Of a stretch of DNA of 64,000 nucleotides, positions 26,562 through 37,290 are shown piece by piece; position 1 is the stretch's first letter, and each line of letters starts with the position of its first letter. The translations under genes were made by a program, and so were the position numbers. The stretch covers positions 110,470 to 174,469 of the forward strand of contig JBNGIO010006165.1 of NCBI GenBank assembly GCA_049999805.1, written 5' to 3'. Below the pieces are notes generated by a model that had not been told where the DNA came from, did no database searches, and worked only from the letters and a program-made list of their open reading frames with translations. The stretch is from Folioceros fuciformis. Lineage: Eukaryota > Anthocerotophyta > Anthocerotopsida > Anthocerotales.

Positions 26562-27736
26562 ATGTTCACACTACTTTTGGCAGCTTCAAGTGGTGCTCTT
26601 GTGGAGACTTTGGAGACATGCAGAAGTCGTATTTGGTGGAAGGCTTCATCCTCTACAAGGCTGTGGGAAGAGCTACACATCAAAGCTTGGAACTTGGAAG
26701 GTCATGAAAGAAGAGATGAGTATTGGTGGAGAGAATATCAAATGTTACATTTGCCTTTCATGGTTTTTGTTCAACAAATATAACCTTTCCTAGTACAAAC
26801 CTCACATAAAACACCAATACCATGTGATAAAGTTATTGCTTTGGTCTTGTATAGGCTTGGGCGGGGGCTTCTTTCACTCACTGTTGCTTCGAGATATGGT
26901 GTTGATAAAGCAACAGTTGTTTAGTATACTAAGCTTATTTTTTCCATCTTAAGTGACCTTGCAAAGCTATATTCTTCATTTATTGGCATTCCGTCAGTTC
27001 ATCAACAAGTTGACATATCAAAAGCATTTGAGCATTGGACCTTGTTGCCTAACATTGTTGGTGCTATAAATGGATCTCTTATCAAGTTTGCCACCAAACT
27101 AGCTGAGTAGTTCACTCCAACAGCCTATCACTGCAAACGATACAATATGCATTGCATGGTTGTACAAGTAGTATGTGACAACCAGAAGATGTTCATAAAT
27201 ATATGTGCAAACAGTCCAAAAGGTTCAAACGAAGTTGGTATTTTAAGGAATAGTAGCTTGTGGCAACGCCTTATCATGAGACGGATATTTTAAGGGCCAA
27301 TCATTGAAGTGGAGGAAGTTCCAGTACCACCTTACATCATTGGTGACTCCACGTATCCTCTAAGACCTTTTCATTTGAAAGGCTTCAAAATGCCTCTGAA
27401 CGCATAGCAAAGAGCATTCAACTCTTGGTTCTCTTCTAGGCGAGTTGTCATAGAGAATTCTTTCTCTTTATCAAAGAATAGGTGGAGAATATTGAAGAAC
27501 CTCAATGTACATGTAAAATATGTTGTGAAGACAATAACTGCTTGTTATGTTTTGCACAACTTTTGCATATTGGCAGGTGAGTTACAACCTTCGGAAGTAA
27601 GGATGGATGAGTATCCTCTACCACATGATGTTTCAATTAACTTGTCAAGTATGGATGAAGATGTTATGAAGAGTATTGCCGAGGCTCAACATAATGCCTT
27701 AGTCATGCATTGGCATAGACAAAGACGAGAGGAATA
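26562..27736 (+). pseudogene. PIF/Harbinger transposase relic (ALP1-like nuclease)
   Basis: Pieces of the DDE_Tnp_4 nuclease in one general reading: SLTVASRYGVDKATVV, LPNIVGAINGSLIKFA, VVQVVCDNQKMFINI, ILRNSSLWQRL, PYIIGDSTYPLRPFHLKGF, RRVVIENSFSLSKNRWRIL and TACYVLHNFCILAGE. The first catalytic Asp (normally GAIDGS) is Asn here; the second (GDSTYP) and the Glu (VIENSF) remain. In-frame stops occur near 26923, 27108, 27292 and 27408, so no full-length enzyme can be made. The C-terminal 107 residues (27492-27815) are still open. Confidence 0.85.
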
Positions 27737-28079
27737 TATCTGCATTTATAATTTTGTGTTTAGGGTTTGGTCTCTTGTCACATGTACAGAAACTCCCCTC
27801 AGAACCGAAAGGTGATGGGACTTTGTCGTTTTTTGGGGTGCTTTGATTAATAGAGTGACCCACTACTAATTGGGAGAGGCCTTTTATACCAAAAGTGTCC
27901 TTGGCCCATGGCAGTTTCACTCCTCGGCCTTTGGTTGTTTTTTTTTACTAATAACTGGTCCTTGGACCTTGACACTAGGTGTAGGTCTGAGTTAGTAATC
28001 CATGGCATGTGGTGGTTTAGAATAACCAAGTTATCTATATAAGGAGCAAGGGTGATTTCATTCAACCATCGTTGCTTGT

Positions 28080-30790
28080 TCGAGTGGGAGGGTGGCTCAT
28101 TCCCCTATGGTGGTTGAGTATGAAATGTATCGATCAGACCTGGCAAAAATAGCACCCCTAGTGGTGGAACTTAGACAAAGAGTGAGTAGCGCATACCATC
28201 GGACGTGGAGCACAACCGAGGAAGGAACATCCTCTGGCACCACGACCCTCTGTGTTTCAGTAAGAAGGACAGACCGGTGGAAGAGTGGCAAGGGGAAGGT
28301 GCAGCGCTATAGTGAGGGTAGCCGCAAGACCAGCTTCGAGAGAGGATCGCTAGAGGAAAGCGGGGGCCGGAGGGGCCTATAGTAGAGGCCAGAGGAACGG
28401 AGCAGGGGGNNNNNNNNNNNNNNNNNNNNNNNNNNNNNNNNNNNNNNNNNNNNNNNNNNNNNNNNNNNNNNNNNNNNNNNNNNNNNNNNNNNNNNNNNNN
28501 NNNNNNNNNGGGGGGGGGGGGGGGGGGGGTGCATGCGTGCTTAGGCAATTGAACGGGCGGAATGCGAGCTGTGAGGGAAGGAAACTAGGATTTAGAAAGC
28601 GGGGATGACGCCTCAATCCGTGGCAATGATCATGACGGCCTAGTGGCCCAACTGGAAGGTTCGGGCCGGTAGTCTTGTGCACGAGTTGGGGCTGGGGTTC
28701 ATGGAGAAAAAGTGGTGTTACGATAATCTAGCCCTAGTACAGGAGTGCGGCTAGCACATGAAGGCGAAGACACTAGAAGGAGACTTGAGGCAGAGACCGC
28801 AGGACTGGAACCTCGAGCTCCTCCGGGGGGTGTGTGAACGAGAGGGAGCTGAGCATGGGGGACTAGTGATCAATCTTTAGAGGAAGAAGCCCCTGAAAGC
28901 TGTAGTAGCCAGGCTTATGAAGCCTGGAGCGGTGAGAACTTACATTGGATGGGTTGTTTGGCAGCTGGTTTCAGCACAATTGGTGGGGTTGGCCAAATGG
29001 ATCCTTTACTTCATGTAGAGCAAGAAGTTAGACCATATGGCTGACCATTTCCTGGTCTTTCTCCATGAGGTGGTCAGTGGTGCACAGGTGGATTGGAATC
29101 AAATCATCTTTGAGCATGCCTATGAAGAGAAGCAAATTTATTGACATCCTCTCCTCATCCCTCCCTCATCTCGCCCTTCTTGATTCACATTTTTGCGCAC
29201 GCTAAGTGCTTAACAGAGTTGGAAGTTGTGTCTTCCTTTCATAGCTAGAAGACAATCAGAGAGGTCAAGGTCTAGAAGGAGGAGCTTAAGCATGTTTCAG
29301 GGGAGGAATCCAGCAGTTGGGAGCTTGAACCTCCAGAGGACTCCAAGGAGGAGGTCACGAAGGCTAGAAAGAGGAAGAGTCGGGCAATATGGCAGACTGC
29401 GGTGCAGAAAGGGAAGACAACTATAGGTGAATAGGAGGTGATGACCCCGTCCTAGGTCACCATATCCAAGGCAGCCACGGAGTCGTATGAGGGGCAAACA
29501 AAAGGGAAAAAATAGACCGACCCAACTGCGGTGCTGAAGAATGAAACGTATGAGATTAATAAGCAAGTGGCTTGTGAAGAAGGGCTAGTACTGGTGGCGA
29601 AGGCTTCCAAGGAGTGGAGGAATATTTTTGGGGCCAGTCCTTGGAGCCGTCCATCAGAAGCAAGAGCAAAAGGTGTAGCGCTAGTAAGGGAGTGGCTGTG
29701 GGAAAGGATGGGCACAGGAACAATCCAAATTGATTTGTAGGGGTTGACCTCAGCTATGGCCCAGACCAAGGCGGATCTTCTCAACTAGGTTGCAATAGTG
29801 CTCACATGGCTCAGCATGCAAGGGCAACAGGAGAAGCTGCTAAAGGAAAAATTGGGAGAAGTTGAAGGCAGGGAAAAAGCAGTGTAAGACTATAAGCGGG
29901 TGAGTGAGGAGTTGTTGGGCAAGGTGCAAAAGGAGTTGAAGATGATGGCGGAGCAGTAGGAAGCCCTGGTAAATCAGGTAAAGATGGCCCATGCCACGAT
30001 TGAGGAGCTCCAAAATAAAGTTTGCCGGGGCCAGGAGACAACGGTGCAATTGGAGAAATTTAAGAAGCTAGCCGAGAGGTACAAGAGGGAGCAAGATGAG
30101 GCTAGGGCTGGAGTGAGGAGTGAGGTAGGAAGACCGAAGAAGGGGAAGGGTTCAACAACCACAATGGCCGAAGCAGCAACGGTGGTAGACTCGACCACAG
30201 TTGCCAAAACAGGAACCGGGGTGGCTGAACCAGCCACTGTAGCGGAAGGAGGAACAAAGGTGGCGAAACCAGCCATTGTCGGAGCCATGGCAGAGGAGCA
30301 TGTAACTCCCTCGGAATGCAGGAGGCAGCCGCCTCAGGACTATCCATGGGAGGAGAGAGTAAGGACCTCTTTATTCGGGGGACATATTGTGCTGCGAAGT
30401 AGGGATGAGGATACCCATGTCCCTGGTTTCCAATTGTATGGTAAGCGGGTACTCGCTCTAAATGTGTTTGTGGTGGTTGGAGCAGGAGGGGGCAGAAACT
30501 ACTAGGAGCACATTTTAACAACCACGAGGTGTTATCAATGGTTCCTATGAATGGGCGTTGAGGCGTACACCTCAGAGGTGAGGCTGGAGAAGATGACGGA
30601 AGAGGAGGTACGAGCTTGGGTGGAAGACCACATGGTGTGGCTGCCTAGTGATGAGGAGGGGGTTCCTAGGAGGAGAGAGAGAGCAATGGACAATAGAAGT
30701 GAAGTGGAGGTGTTATGGGAAGACATGTCAAATCAGCGAAGGGGCAGGAGAGCAAGGGGCATGCTAAGGGACCAAAGGCCTAGATAGCCA
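28080..30790 (+). other. Decayed repeat-derived region, unclassified element with coiled-coil relic
   Basis: A plus-strand reading with scattered stops covers most of this stretch. Around 28960-29140 it reads like the gag-like or plant-transposon domain of some retroelements (GLAKWILYFM, HMADHFLVFLHEVV, DWNQIIFEHAYEEK). From 29550 to 30290 it becomes a Lys/Glu coiled coil with a Thr/Val/Ala repeat tail. The stops interrupting this reading include TAG codons (for example 28877-28879 and 29956-29958). A 100-N gap (28410-28509) is flanked by a poly-G run. Neither a reverse transcriptase nor clear LTRs were found, so the class is open. Confidence 0.4.
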
Positions 30791-31372
30791 TAGCGGAGAC
30801 AGGCACGCTAGTCTAGGGAGCATACTAGGTCAGGTTTTTTTATAAAAAGCTAATAAATGTTGAACCAAAGACTGCTGACTTTAGAAGCATGCTAGGAAAG
30901 TATAATCATTCCTTAAGACTATGAAAGGCTGCGGCAGTAATGGTGCTCCAAGCCAAGATGTATAGGAGACCTTGTCGCGTCTCTCTCTATAGACAATTTC
31001 AGGTGTGAGCTTCCTTGTGCTGAATTTGTGTATTGTGGGTTGGACACAACCGATCAATGAAGGCCTTATTCGGCATGTTGTCCTCTCGTCACAAGAGGAC
31101 AAGGAAGATATCTGGGTGGTCGAGAGCTGTGTAACCAAGCTCCACAACCGAGGTGGCTAATGGAAGGGGTGCTTTGCACGTATGAGGAAGAGAAATTTCT
31201 GTAAAAGGTTAGGGTGGAAATGCGAAACCCTTGGAAAGCCGAGAGGGAGCGCAACTTCACGAAACTCTTGTGGAGCCGTCTAGCTGTTGTTTTTCCCTTT
31301 CTCAAAACATCAGACAATATCAAAGCTAGCATAAATCAAAAGCTGTGACCGGTGCTGGAACCCTTTTCTGTA

Positions 31373-32300
31373 TTACTCCTCTTCCTGTCTTATGCGCTTG
31401 GATGCTTGCACCAAGAGCTTGGCCAGCTCCATTTGCGTGAATTGCTGGAGGTCAACCACCTTCATGCTTTGCTCTAGCCTTTTTTTCTCCATGTTTTGAA
31501 GATTCTCCAATGTTGCTTTCTCCATGCTTTACATGTTCTCTTGCTTCATAGCTTTAACTTTTCCCCATACCTCTGCAAAACTATAGATTGATTTAGCTAT
31601 CTTGTCGATCCTAGTACCTGAAAGCTTTTTTTTGGTTTTCTTGGAGACCTTCTTGGCTGAAATACCTTTCAGCTTTGCGACCTGAGTAAGAGGGGAATCA
31701 CAAGAGTGATTGTCCCTAAATGTGGAAGGAGGAGTAAGACTCCTTGTAGGAGTTGTAGGAGGTGGGGATGTAGGAGGAGGAGAAGAGGCAGGAGGGAAGT
31801 TAGTAGGGGGGTTAGCAGTGTGTGTCGACTCACACACACCTTTAGATATTCTGGATACAACACTGTTACAAACAATTATTGCAGTTAAATCAACAAAGCT
31901 GGGGTCATAGGAGCCGGGGTCATGGGAGTTAGGCATTCCTACCACCTTTGGATTGTCTACCATAAAGGAATGTAGAGCTTCCCAGTAAGCCTACTTAGAA
32001 GTATACACTCCAGTGCCAACCTTCTTAGTCTCCTGATAATACTGCTTCTAGAGAGAGTCCATTTTGTTACGGTATTGTATTGTTGTTGGCACAAATCCTA
32101 TGCAAGAGGGTGTAATCTTCAACGCAATAGTGTCCCAATGGTGGGAGGCAAGATTTCCTTTATGCAGGTGGTTGACGTATACGTCCTCATACTCCAAGAT
32201 TAAAGCGTGAGAGCTCTGTCCTGTCCATGCAAAAATATTTTGATTTCGAATCTTAGAAATTGCTAGGACTTGTAACCCAGATGCGTTTGGGACAAGTACC
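31373..32300 (-). pseudogene. Trihelix/Myb-SANT-like DNA-binding protein relic
   Basis: The minus-strand reading gives a Myb/SANT-like (Myb_DNA-bind_4 type) domain: FAWTGQSSHALILEYEDVYV, GNLASHHWDTIA, YRNKMDSL-stop-KQYYQETKK and YTSK-stop-AYWEALHS. A Pro/Thr/Ser-rich linker, a basic stretch (KKVSKKTKKKLSGTRIDKI) and a C-terminal coiled coil (METs and Lys/Glu; MEKKRLEQSMKVVDLQQF, MELAKLLVQASKRI) follow, ending at TAA 31373-31375. Three in-frame stops break it. Such proteins are often encoded by PIF/Harbinger elements and their domesticated descendants; that link to the nearby transposase relic is inference. Confidence 0.7.
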
Positions 32301-32439
32301 ATTTGAGTTGCTGGCATGTTGTATTGGGACAACGAATCCATGAAAAACCGATTGTGCAACTTCATACCCATCACATTAGGCAACTTCACGGGAGGCAGAA
32401 TATGCAATGTCACGAGAATGAGAGTGAGCAACCTCACGA

Positions 32440-33998
32440 TGATCGTGCAAGCAGCAAAGAGGAAGGTAGACTAGTGGTCATATGCAACCTGAGATAGATA
32501 TCGGGCGCATAAATAAATATGCATGTTAGAGTTACGGGAAAACAGTGGGAAAGCAACATTGACAAAAATGGGCTCCTTGCTTTTAACAAACGAAGCTTTG
32601 TTTTCTTTTATAAGGCCATTCCATGAATGGTGCGACGAACGAAGCTATTCCGAAAGTCATTATAAGTAGCACATGAGAGAGGGTGGGAAGCCACGCACCC
32701 AGTTGTTCCAACAAGGTTAGGGCCACCATAAACGCCTGACAAGTCCTCAAGAGACATAGCAAAGAGGCCACAAAAATCGGAACTTGGAATTCCCAACCCA
32801 CTAGCATTAGCACTAATCTTTGCATGTTCCAATTTTATTAAAATTCCTTGTTTTACAAGAACCCTTTAATATTTGGTGAAGGGTGTGTACACTTAATTGC
32901 AATGGCCCGTCCATTGCACATGTACACAATTGTACTAATTGTGAGTGCACACATTGTACTTAATTGGATGCATGTTGGCACAACAATATAAGCATTAAAC
33001 ATAGTTTCACATTGGAAAAGTTGGTGAATGTTGCGCAGTGGTTTGTACAACATATAATAATCTCTTTTAAGAATAAAAAGGGAAAAAAGTTTATGAAAGA
33101 GTTTGGTTACACAACTTTGATTGCTTGATTCAAACAAAGTAATGGATGCAAGTACAAAAGCACATTCATGCCAGAAAAATTACTAAAAAATAAGACTATG
33201 TCGTAAGCAACTTTCAACCTATCTGGTTTTCCTTGAAAGCAATAAAGTCCATGTGCAAAATCAATTGGCTCTTAAACCCTTTCCTCCCTATATCCTATCA
33301 ATCTCAATGTTCCATTGCTTGTTAGCTTGAACTATACTAGCCCATCAAATGGGGACTTTGTTATTCTAACATGAGTGGTGTGTATTATTCCCAGCTTTAG
33401 GAGTAACTTAGCTATGGAGTATAAATAGGCCAATGCTAAAGCCTTGAGAACGGACACAAGATATAGAGAGGTAGATAGTGAGAAGTCTAGTCTTGAGACA
33501 TTGATGTGGAGGGCTTGAAGAGCAAGATAGCTAGACTGAGTCTAAGGTAGTAGCTAATGGGGCGTCGATGGCTAGACTCTTTTATAAGTATGTTGAATAA
33601 AGAGTAATTATAAATATCTTGAATAAAGAGTGGTTGTAAGTACAGCACGTCGTCTGCGAGTCGTGAGTGGAGCCCCACGGACGACTTATCTTGAATAAAG
33701 GAGGTGGTTGCAAGTCGCCAGCGTATCTTGAATAAAGAACAGGAAGTAAACGAGGTGGTCTGCGAGTCGTCAGTGGACGGCGGGCTACTTGAGCCTAGGT
33801 ACCACAAGGAGCCTAGTGGAGTGCGCGGGCTACTTGGAGCCTAGTGGGGCGCTGCGGAGGAATAGAAGCTTCCTTTTAGGCTGCGAAGGGGGCGTTACTT
33901 ACACGGTCTGCACCACGTGCCAAGAAATTGGTACATATATATGTATATACTTAAAAGGAATGTCTGCTGTTCTCGAAGGGAACGCTACTGACCACAGG
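32440..33998. repeat. AT-rich repeat-like DNA with TATA box and AATAAA cluster
   Basis: No gene was found. A TATAAATAGG box (near 33419) is followed at 33580-33750 by about five copies of an (a/t)(t)cttgaataaag motif. After that comes an imperfect direct repeat of gggctacttg(g)agcctag (near 33782 and 33827). A promoter-like and then poly(A)-signal-like order is what an LTR remnant would show, but no LTR pair could be defined. Confidence 0.35.
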
Positions 33999-35087
33999 CT
34001 AGGGGTCGACAGGTTGTGATTGTGGCAACAAGGACTGCTTGATGTCGCTGTCCGCATGGTGATCGAGTGTAGCTACCCTCTCATTCTCCAGCTGGCCCCA
34101 TGTGACGGAGTAGAGGCCAAGGATGATAAGAATTCCACCCAAACAAGTCCCCAAGTACAAGGTGTCACCCAGAAACACCAGCGCAAGAAATGCTGTCACC
34201 ACAGACTGGAGGGGCTCATAGATGGCAACCAAGAACGGCCCTCCCTTTTGCACGCACCAGGCCTGGATGGCGAAATTGAGGGCGGAGGCCACTAGCCCGG
34301 CGTACAACACCGCGACGACCTCAGCCCCCGAGTTGGGAAGCCACGCAGCCGGCTGTCGTACCAGGATGATGGCCAGCAAAGCCGACTGCAAGGTCCCGAA
34401 CAAGCACAGGAAAGCGGCCACGGAGACGGGGGCCGGGAAGGCCTGCACCACTGGCGCCTGCAGGTTCAGGTAGCCTGCCCAGCAGAGGCAATTGCCCACC
34501 AGGCACAGAATGCCCACGTACCACAAGTCCAGCCCCTGCAGGAGCTGAAGCGACGGGGTGGGGGCTGGTTGCTGCTGCCGCCCAGTGAGCATGGGGCCCT
34601 TGTAAAGACTGACCATCACGGCCCCAGCCACGCACACCAGCGTGCCCAGGACCTTGGCCAGGCCATCCTTCTTCCGCCATCGCACCTCCTCCAACCCCGA
34701 GGCCGCCGCCAGCGCGAAGGCGAACACGGGCACCAGGTTTTGCATGAGCGTGGCCACAGTAGCGGACGTGAATTGCAGGCCCGCCAGATACAGCATCTGA
34801 TTGCCGAATACCCCGAGCAGACCCAGCAGGAAGAAATGCGCCAGCAGGCGCGGGGTGAGCGCAGGCCGCTGCCTGCGCTCCAGCATATACCCCGCCGGCG
34901 CCAACAGCAGCAGCGCAATCCCGTTGCGGTAGAGCGGGAAGATGAAGCGGGAGAGGCCCGATGTGAGCGCCACCCTCGTCAGAATGGCGTACCCCCCGTA
35001 TCCCACCTGCACAACCAAAAGGCCCAGGTGCATCCGCGTGCGCTCCGCGAAGCACACGCTCACGCTCGTCTGCACCGACGCCGCCAT
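33999..35087 (-). CDS. WAT1-related / EamA (DMT superfamily) transporter, intronless, 362 aa
   Basis: A ten-helix drug/metabolite-type exporter of the plant UMAMIT/WAT1 family, which moves amino acids, auxin or related compounds. Two EamA repeats are visible. The first runs from GLLVVQVGYGGYAILTRVAL through RNGIALLLLAPAGYMLERR, LLGLLGVFGNQMLYLAGLQF and ATLMQNLVPVFAFALAA. The second runs from YVGILCLVGNCLCWAGYLNL to the C-terminal LGGILIILGLYSVTWG. The conserved FxxPLxxV-like end-loop is present as AIYEPLQSVVTAFLALVFLG. The tail is short, cytosolic and acidic. Plant relatives usually have several introns, so an intronless copy may reflect retroposition or intron loss. The substrate cannot be read from sequence. 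Confidence 0.9.
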   Translation of the reverse strand: MAASVQTSVSVCFAERTRMHLGLLVVQVGYGGYAILTRVALTSGLSRFIFPLYRNGIALLLLAPAGYMLERRQRPALTPRLLAHFFLLGLLGVFGNQMLYLAGLQFTSATVATLMQNLVPVFAFALAAASGLEEVRWRKKDGLAKVLGTLVCVAGAVMVSLYKGPMLTGRQQQPAPTPSLQLLQGLDLWYVGILCLVGNCLCWAGYLNLQAPVVQAFPAPVSVAAFLCLFGTLQSALLAIILVRQPAAWLPNSGAEVVAVLYAGLVASALNFAIQAWCVQKGGPFLVAIYEPLQSVVTAFLALVFLGDTLYLGTCLGGILIILGLYSVTWGQLENERVATLDHHADSDIKQSLLPQSQPVDP

Positions 35088-35283
35088 CGCCTCCTCGATG
35101 CTTAACCCTCCTTCACTTCACGCTCCGCGTCTCAGGTTTCATGCAAAATCCTGGACCCTTGCTACCACTCCGTACTTCACTCCAGGGCTCCCAACAGCAA
35201 GGCTACAATACCTTGCTTCACAGCTTCGTCATCTTGTACTGACTACTACCTTTTCGGTCTCCCAAAACCCCTTCAAATAATTC

Positions 35284-36360
35284 TTGCAATGTCAAAGCGG
35301 GCTCCACAGGGCAGAGCAGGGCCATGCTCATGGCCATGGGCCAGAGCTGGAGCCTCATGCACGATTTCCACAAGGGATTCTCACATTCCATGGGCTGCAG
35401 CTGCAGGACAGTGCAGGTGGCGGTCTGGCATTTATCTTTGCAGATGACAAGCACGTGAAACCTAACGAGGGCATTCAAGTTTACCATGAGATGCCAAGGT
35501 CAGGAGTGAAGGCGAATTGTCACCTCTTTGTAGCCGCCCTTCAAGCATGTGCATTTGCCGCCGCTTGGAGTCTGGCAGAGAACTGCGCTACGATGTGTTG
35601 AACAGCGGGATTGCTCCTGACTTGTTTGTGGGCACCTGCCTTGCCTGGTGGACATGTAAGCAAGATGGGGGCCAACTGCAGCATGTATGCCTCATTTTGC
35701 CTGACCTTTGCTTGCCTTCTCAGGGCCTGTGGAAGCACTATTGCCTTGTACATGGGCAGGCAGCTGCACTCACAGATTGTGGAAAGAGGAGTGCTAGATA
35801 GCATAGTGTTGGGCACCTGCCTGGTCGACATGTATGCAAAATGCGGTGAGCTGAAAGAGCCACTCCAAGGTTTTGACAGCACGAGCAGAAAGGATGTGGG
35901 GACATGGAATGACCTGGGTATGCAGAATGTGGTGAACTGGAAAGTGATCGCCAGGGTTTGAAAGCTCATGACGAACGCAAAGAATGTGGGGACATGGAAT
36001 GCCCTGGGTATGCAGAATGTGGTGAACTGGAAAGTGATCGCCAGGGTTTCAAAGCTCATGACGAACGCAAAGAATGTGGTGACATGGGCAGAGCGCTCAT
36101 CCCTAGGACTTGGCCACGAGGCGCTACTTGTGTATGAGCAAATGGAGCAAGAAGACCTCATTTTGGCTGACCATGATACCTTTTGCTTGCCTTTTCAATG
36201 CCTGTGCAGGCATTGATGCCTTAGAGAATGGCAGGCAAGTGCACTCACAGGTTGGGGGAGGAGGACTTCTGGATAACGTAGTGGTGAGCAACTACATAGT
36301 AGACGTGTGTGCTCTATAGATGCAGTGCACTGGAGATGCACGCCAGGTGTTTGGAGTGGT
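35284..36360 (+). pseudogene. Decayed PPR protein gene
   Basis: Fragments of PLS-type PPR motifs appear in changing frames: IQVYHEMPRSGVKANCHLFV, ACGSTIALYMGRQLHSQIVE, GTCLVDMYAKCGELKEPLQ, GHEALLVYEQMEQEDLI and NACAGIDALENGRQVHSQV. Frame shifts and stops separate them, and no E or DYW tail is seen. A 90-bp (30-codon) unit is tandemly duplicated at about 35891-36085 (gacatggaatgacctgggta and its copy gacatggaatgccctgggta are exactly 90 bp apart). It is probably a dead relative of the intact PPR gene 8 kb downstream. Confidence 0.8.
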
Positions 36361-36574
36361 CACATAGAATGCTGTAATACCTGGTTATGGTACTTGTGAC
36401 GAAGGTCGAAACCCACTAGCTTGCTTTGAGGTGATGGGTCGAACCCACCGAGCCCCGATTGGGCCACCGGCCCGCGCCCGGCTGGCCCTTGCATACCAGT
36501 CCGACGTACTTCCCGACCTAGCTCTTGATCATGTCCCATCTGTTGTGCAGGAAGATGTCGAGGACAGGATGCTG

Positions 36575-36650
36575 TTGTGGGCAGGAAGATGTAGGGCAGT
36601 GAGTTGTGACGATAGTCAACCGTGAATTCTCTATTCCCTTCTGCTGTCTG
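36575..36650 (-). pseudogene. Lipoxygenase exon-7-like fragment
   Basis: The minus strand reads AEGNREFTVDYRHNSLPYIF, close to [20 protein letters not shown] in exon 7 of the intact lipoxygenase gene just downstream. Only this short stretch is recognisable. It suggests an old partial duplication. Confidence 0.55.
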
Positions 36651-37290
36651 TGGCCTGTGTTGCCTTCTTACCTGGCCTACATCCCATCCATACACTGGTG
36701 AAAGGGCAGCAAACTATGATGACCTCGTGGGACAGGGATTTGAGCAATCCCCTGTCGAAGGATAATAAGATAACACCTAATGGATCTGTGGAAGCAGGAG
36801 CGTCCTCCGGCTCCTGCTTGATGTTCCGAGACCTTCGGTTTGGTGTCGTGATAGCCGTTAGGTCGTCACCGGTGCTATCCAAGTACGTTCCACCACGACA
36901 TATAGTCGACTCCTGTTGCACTCACATGTGATGTGACTGTCCCTTCCCTCACCGCCACTTGTAGTTGCTGAGTCTCGGATGTCTTTGAGTGTGTTCTCAA
37001 CGTGGGCTAGCAGAATATGATCCAACAAACCCTTGTTTCACAAAATGGAAAATCGCAGCTGCTCTAAGATTCCGCATGCACATGACTGTGATGTGGAGAA
37101 CATTTGAAATGCAAAGCTACAGGCATAGACCCAACTACTTCAACGTGCTAACTGTTGTCACAAGGTGCACGAAACAACCCGTGCGGCGACAGAGATTCAG
37201 GTCGGAGCCCAGTTGAACTGTACATCCTCCAACGGCCTTGTCTGTGCGTGGGAAAAGGCGTAGGAGAGAATCGAGATGGCAAGTGAGGGC

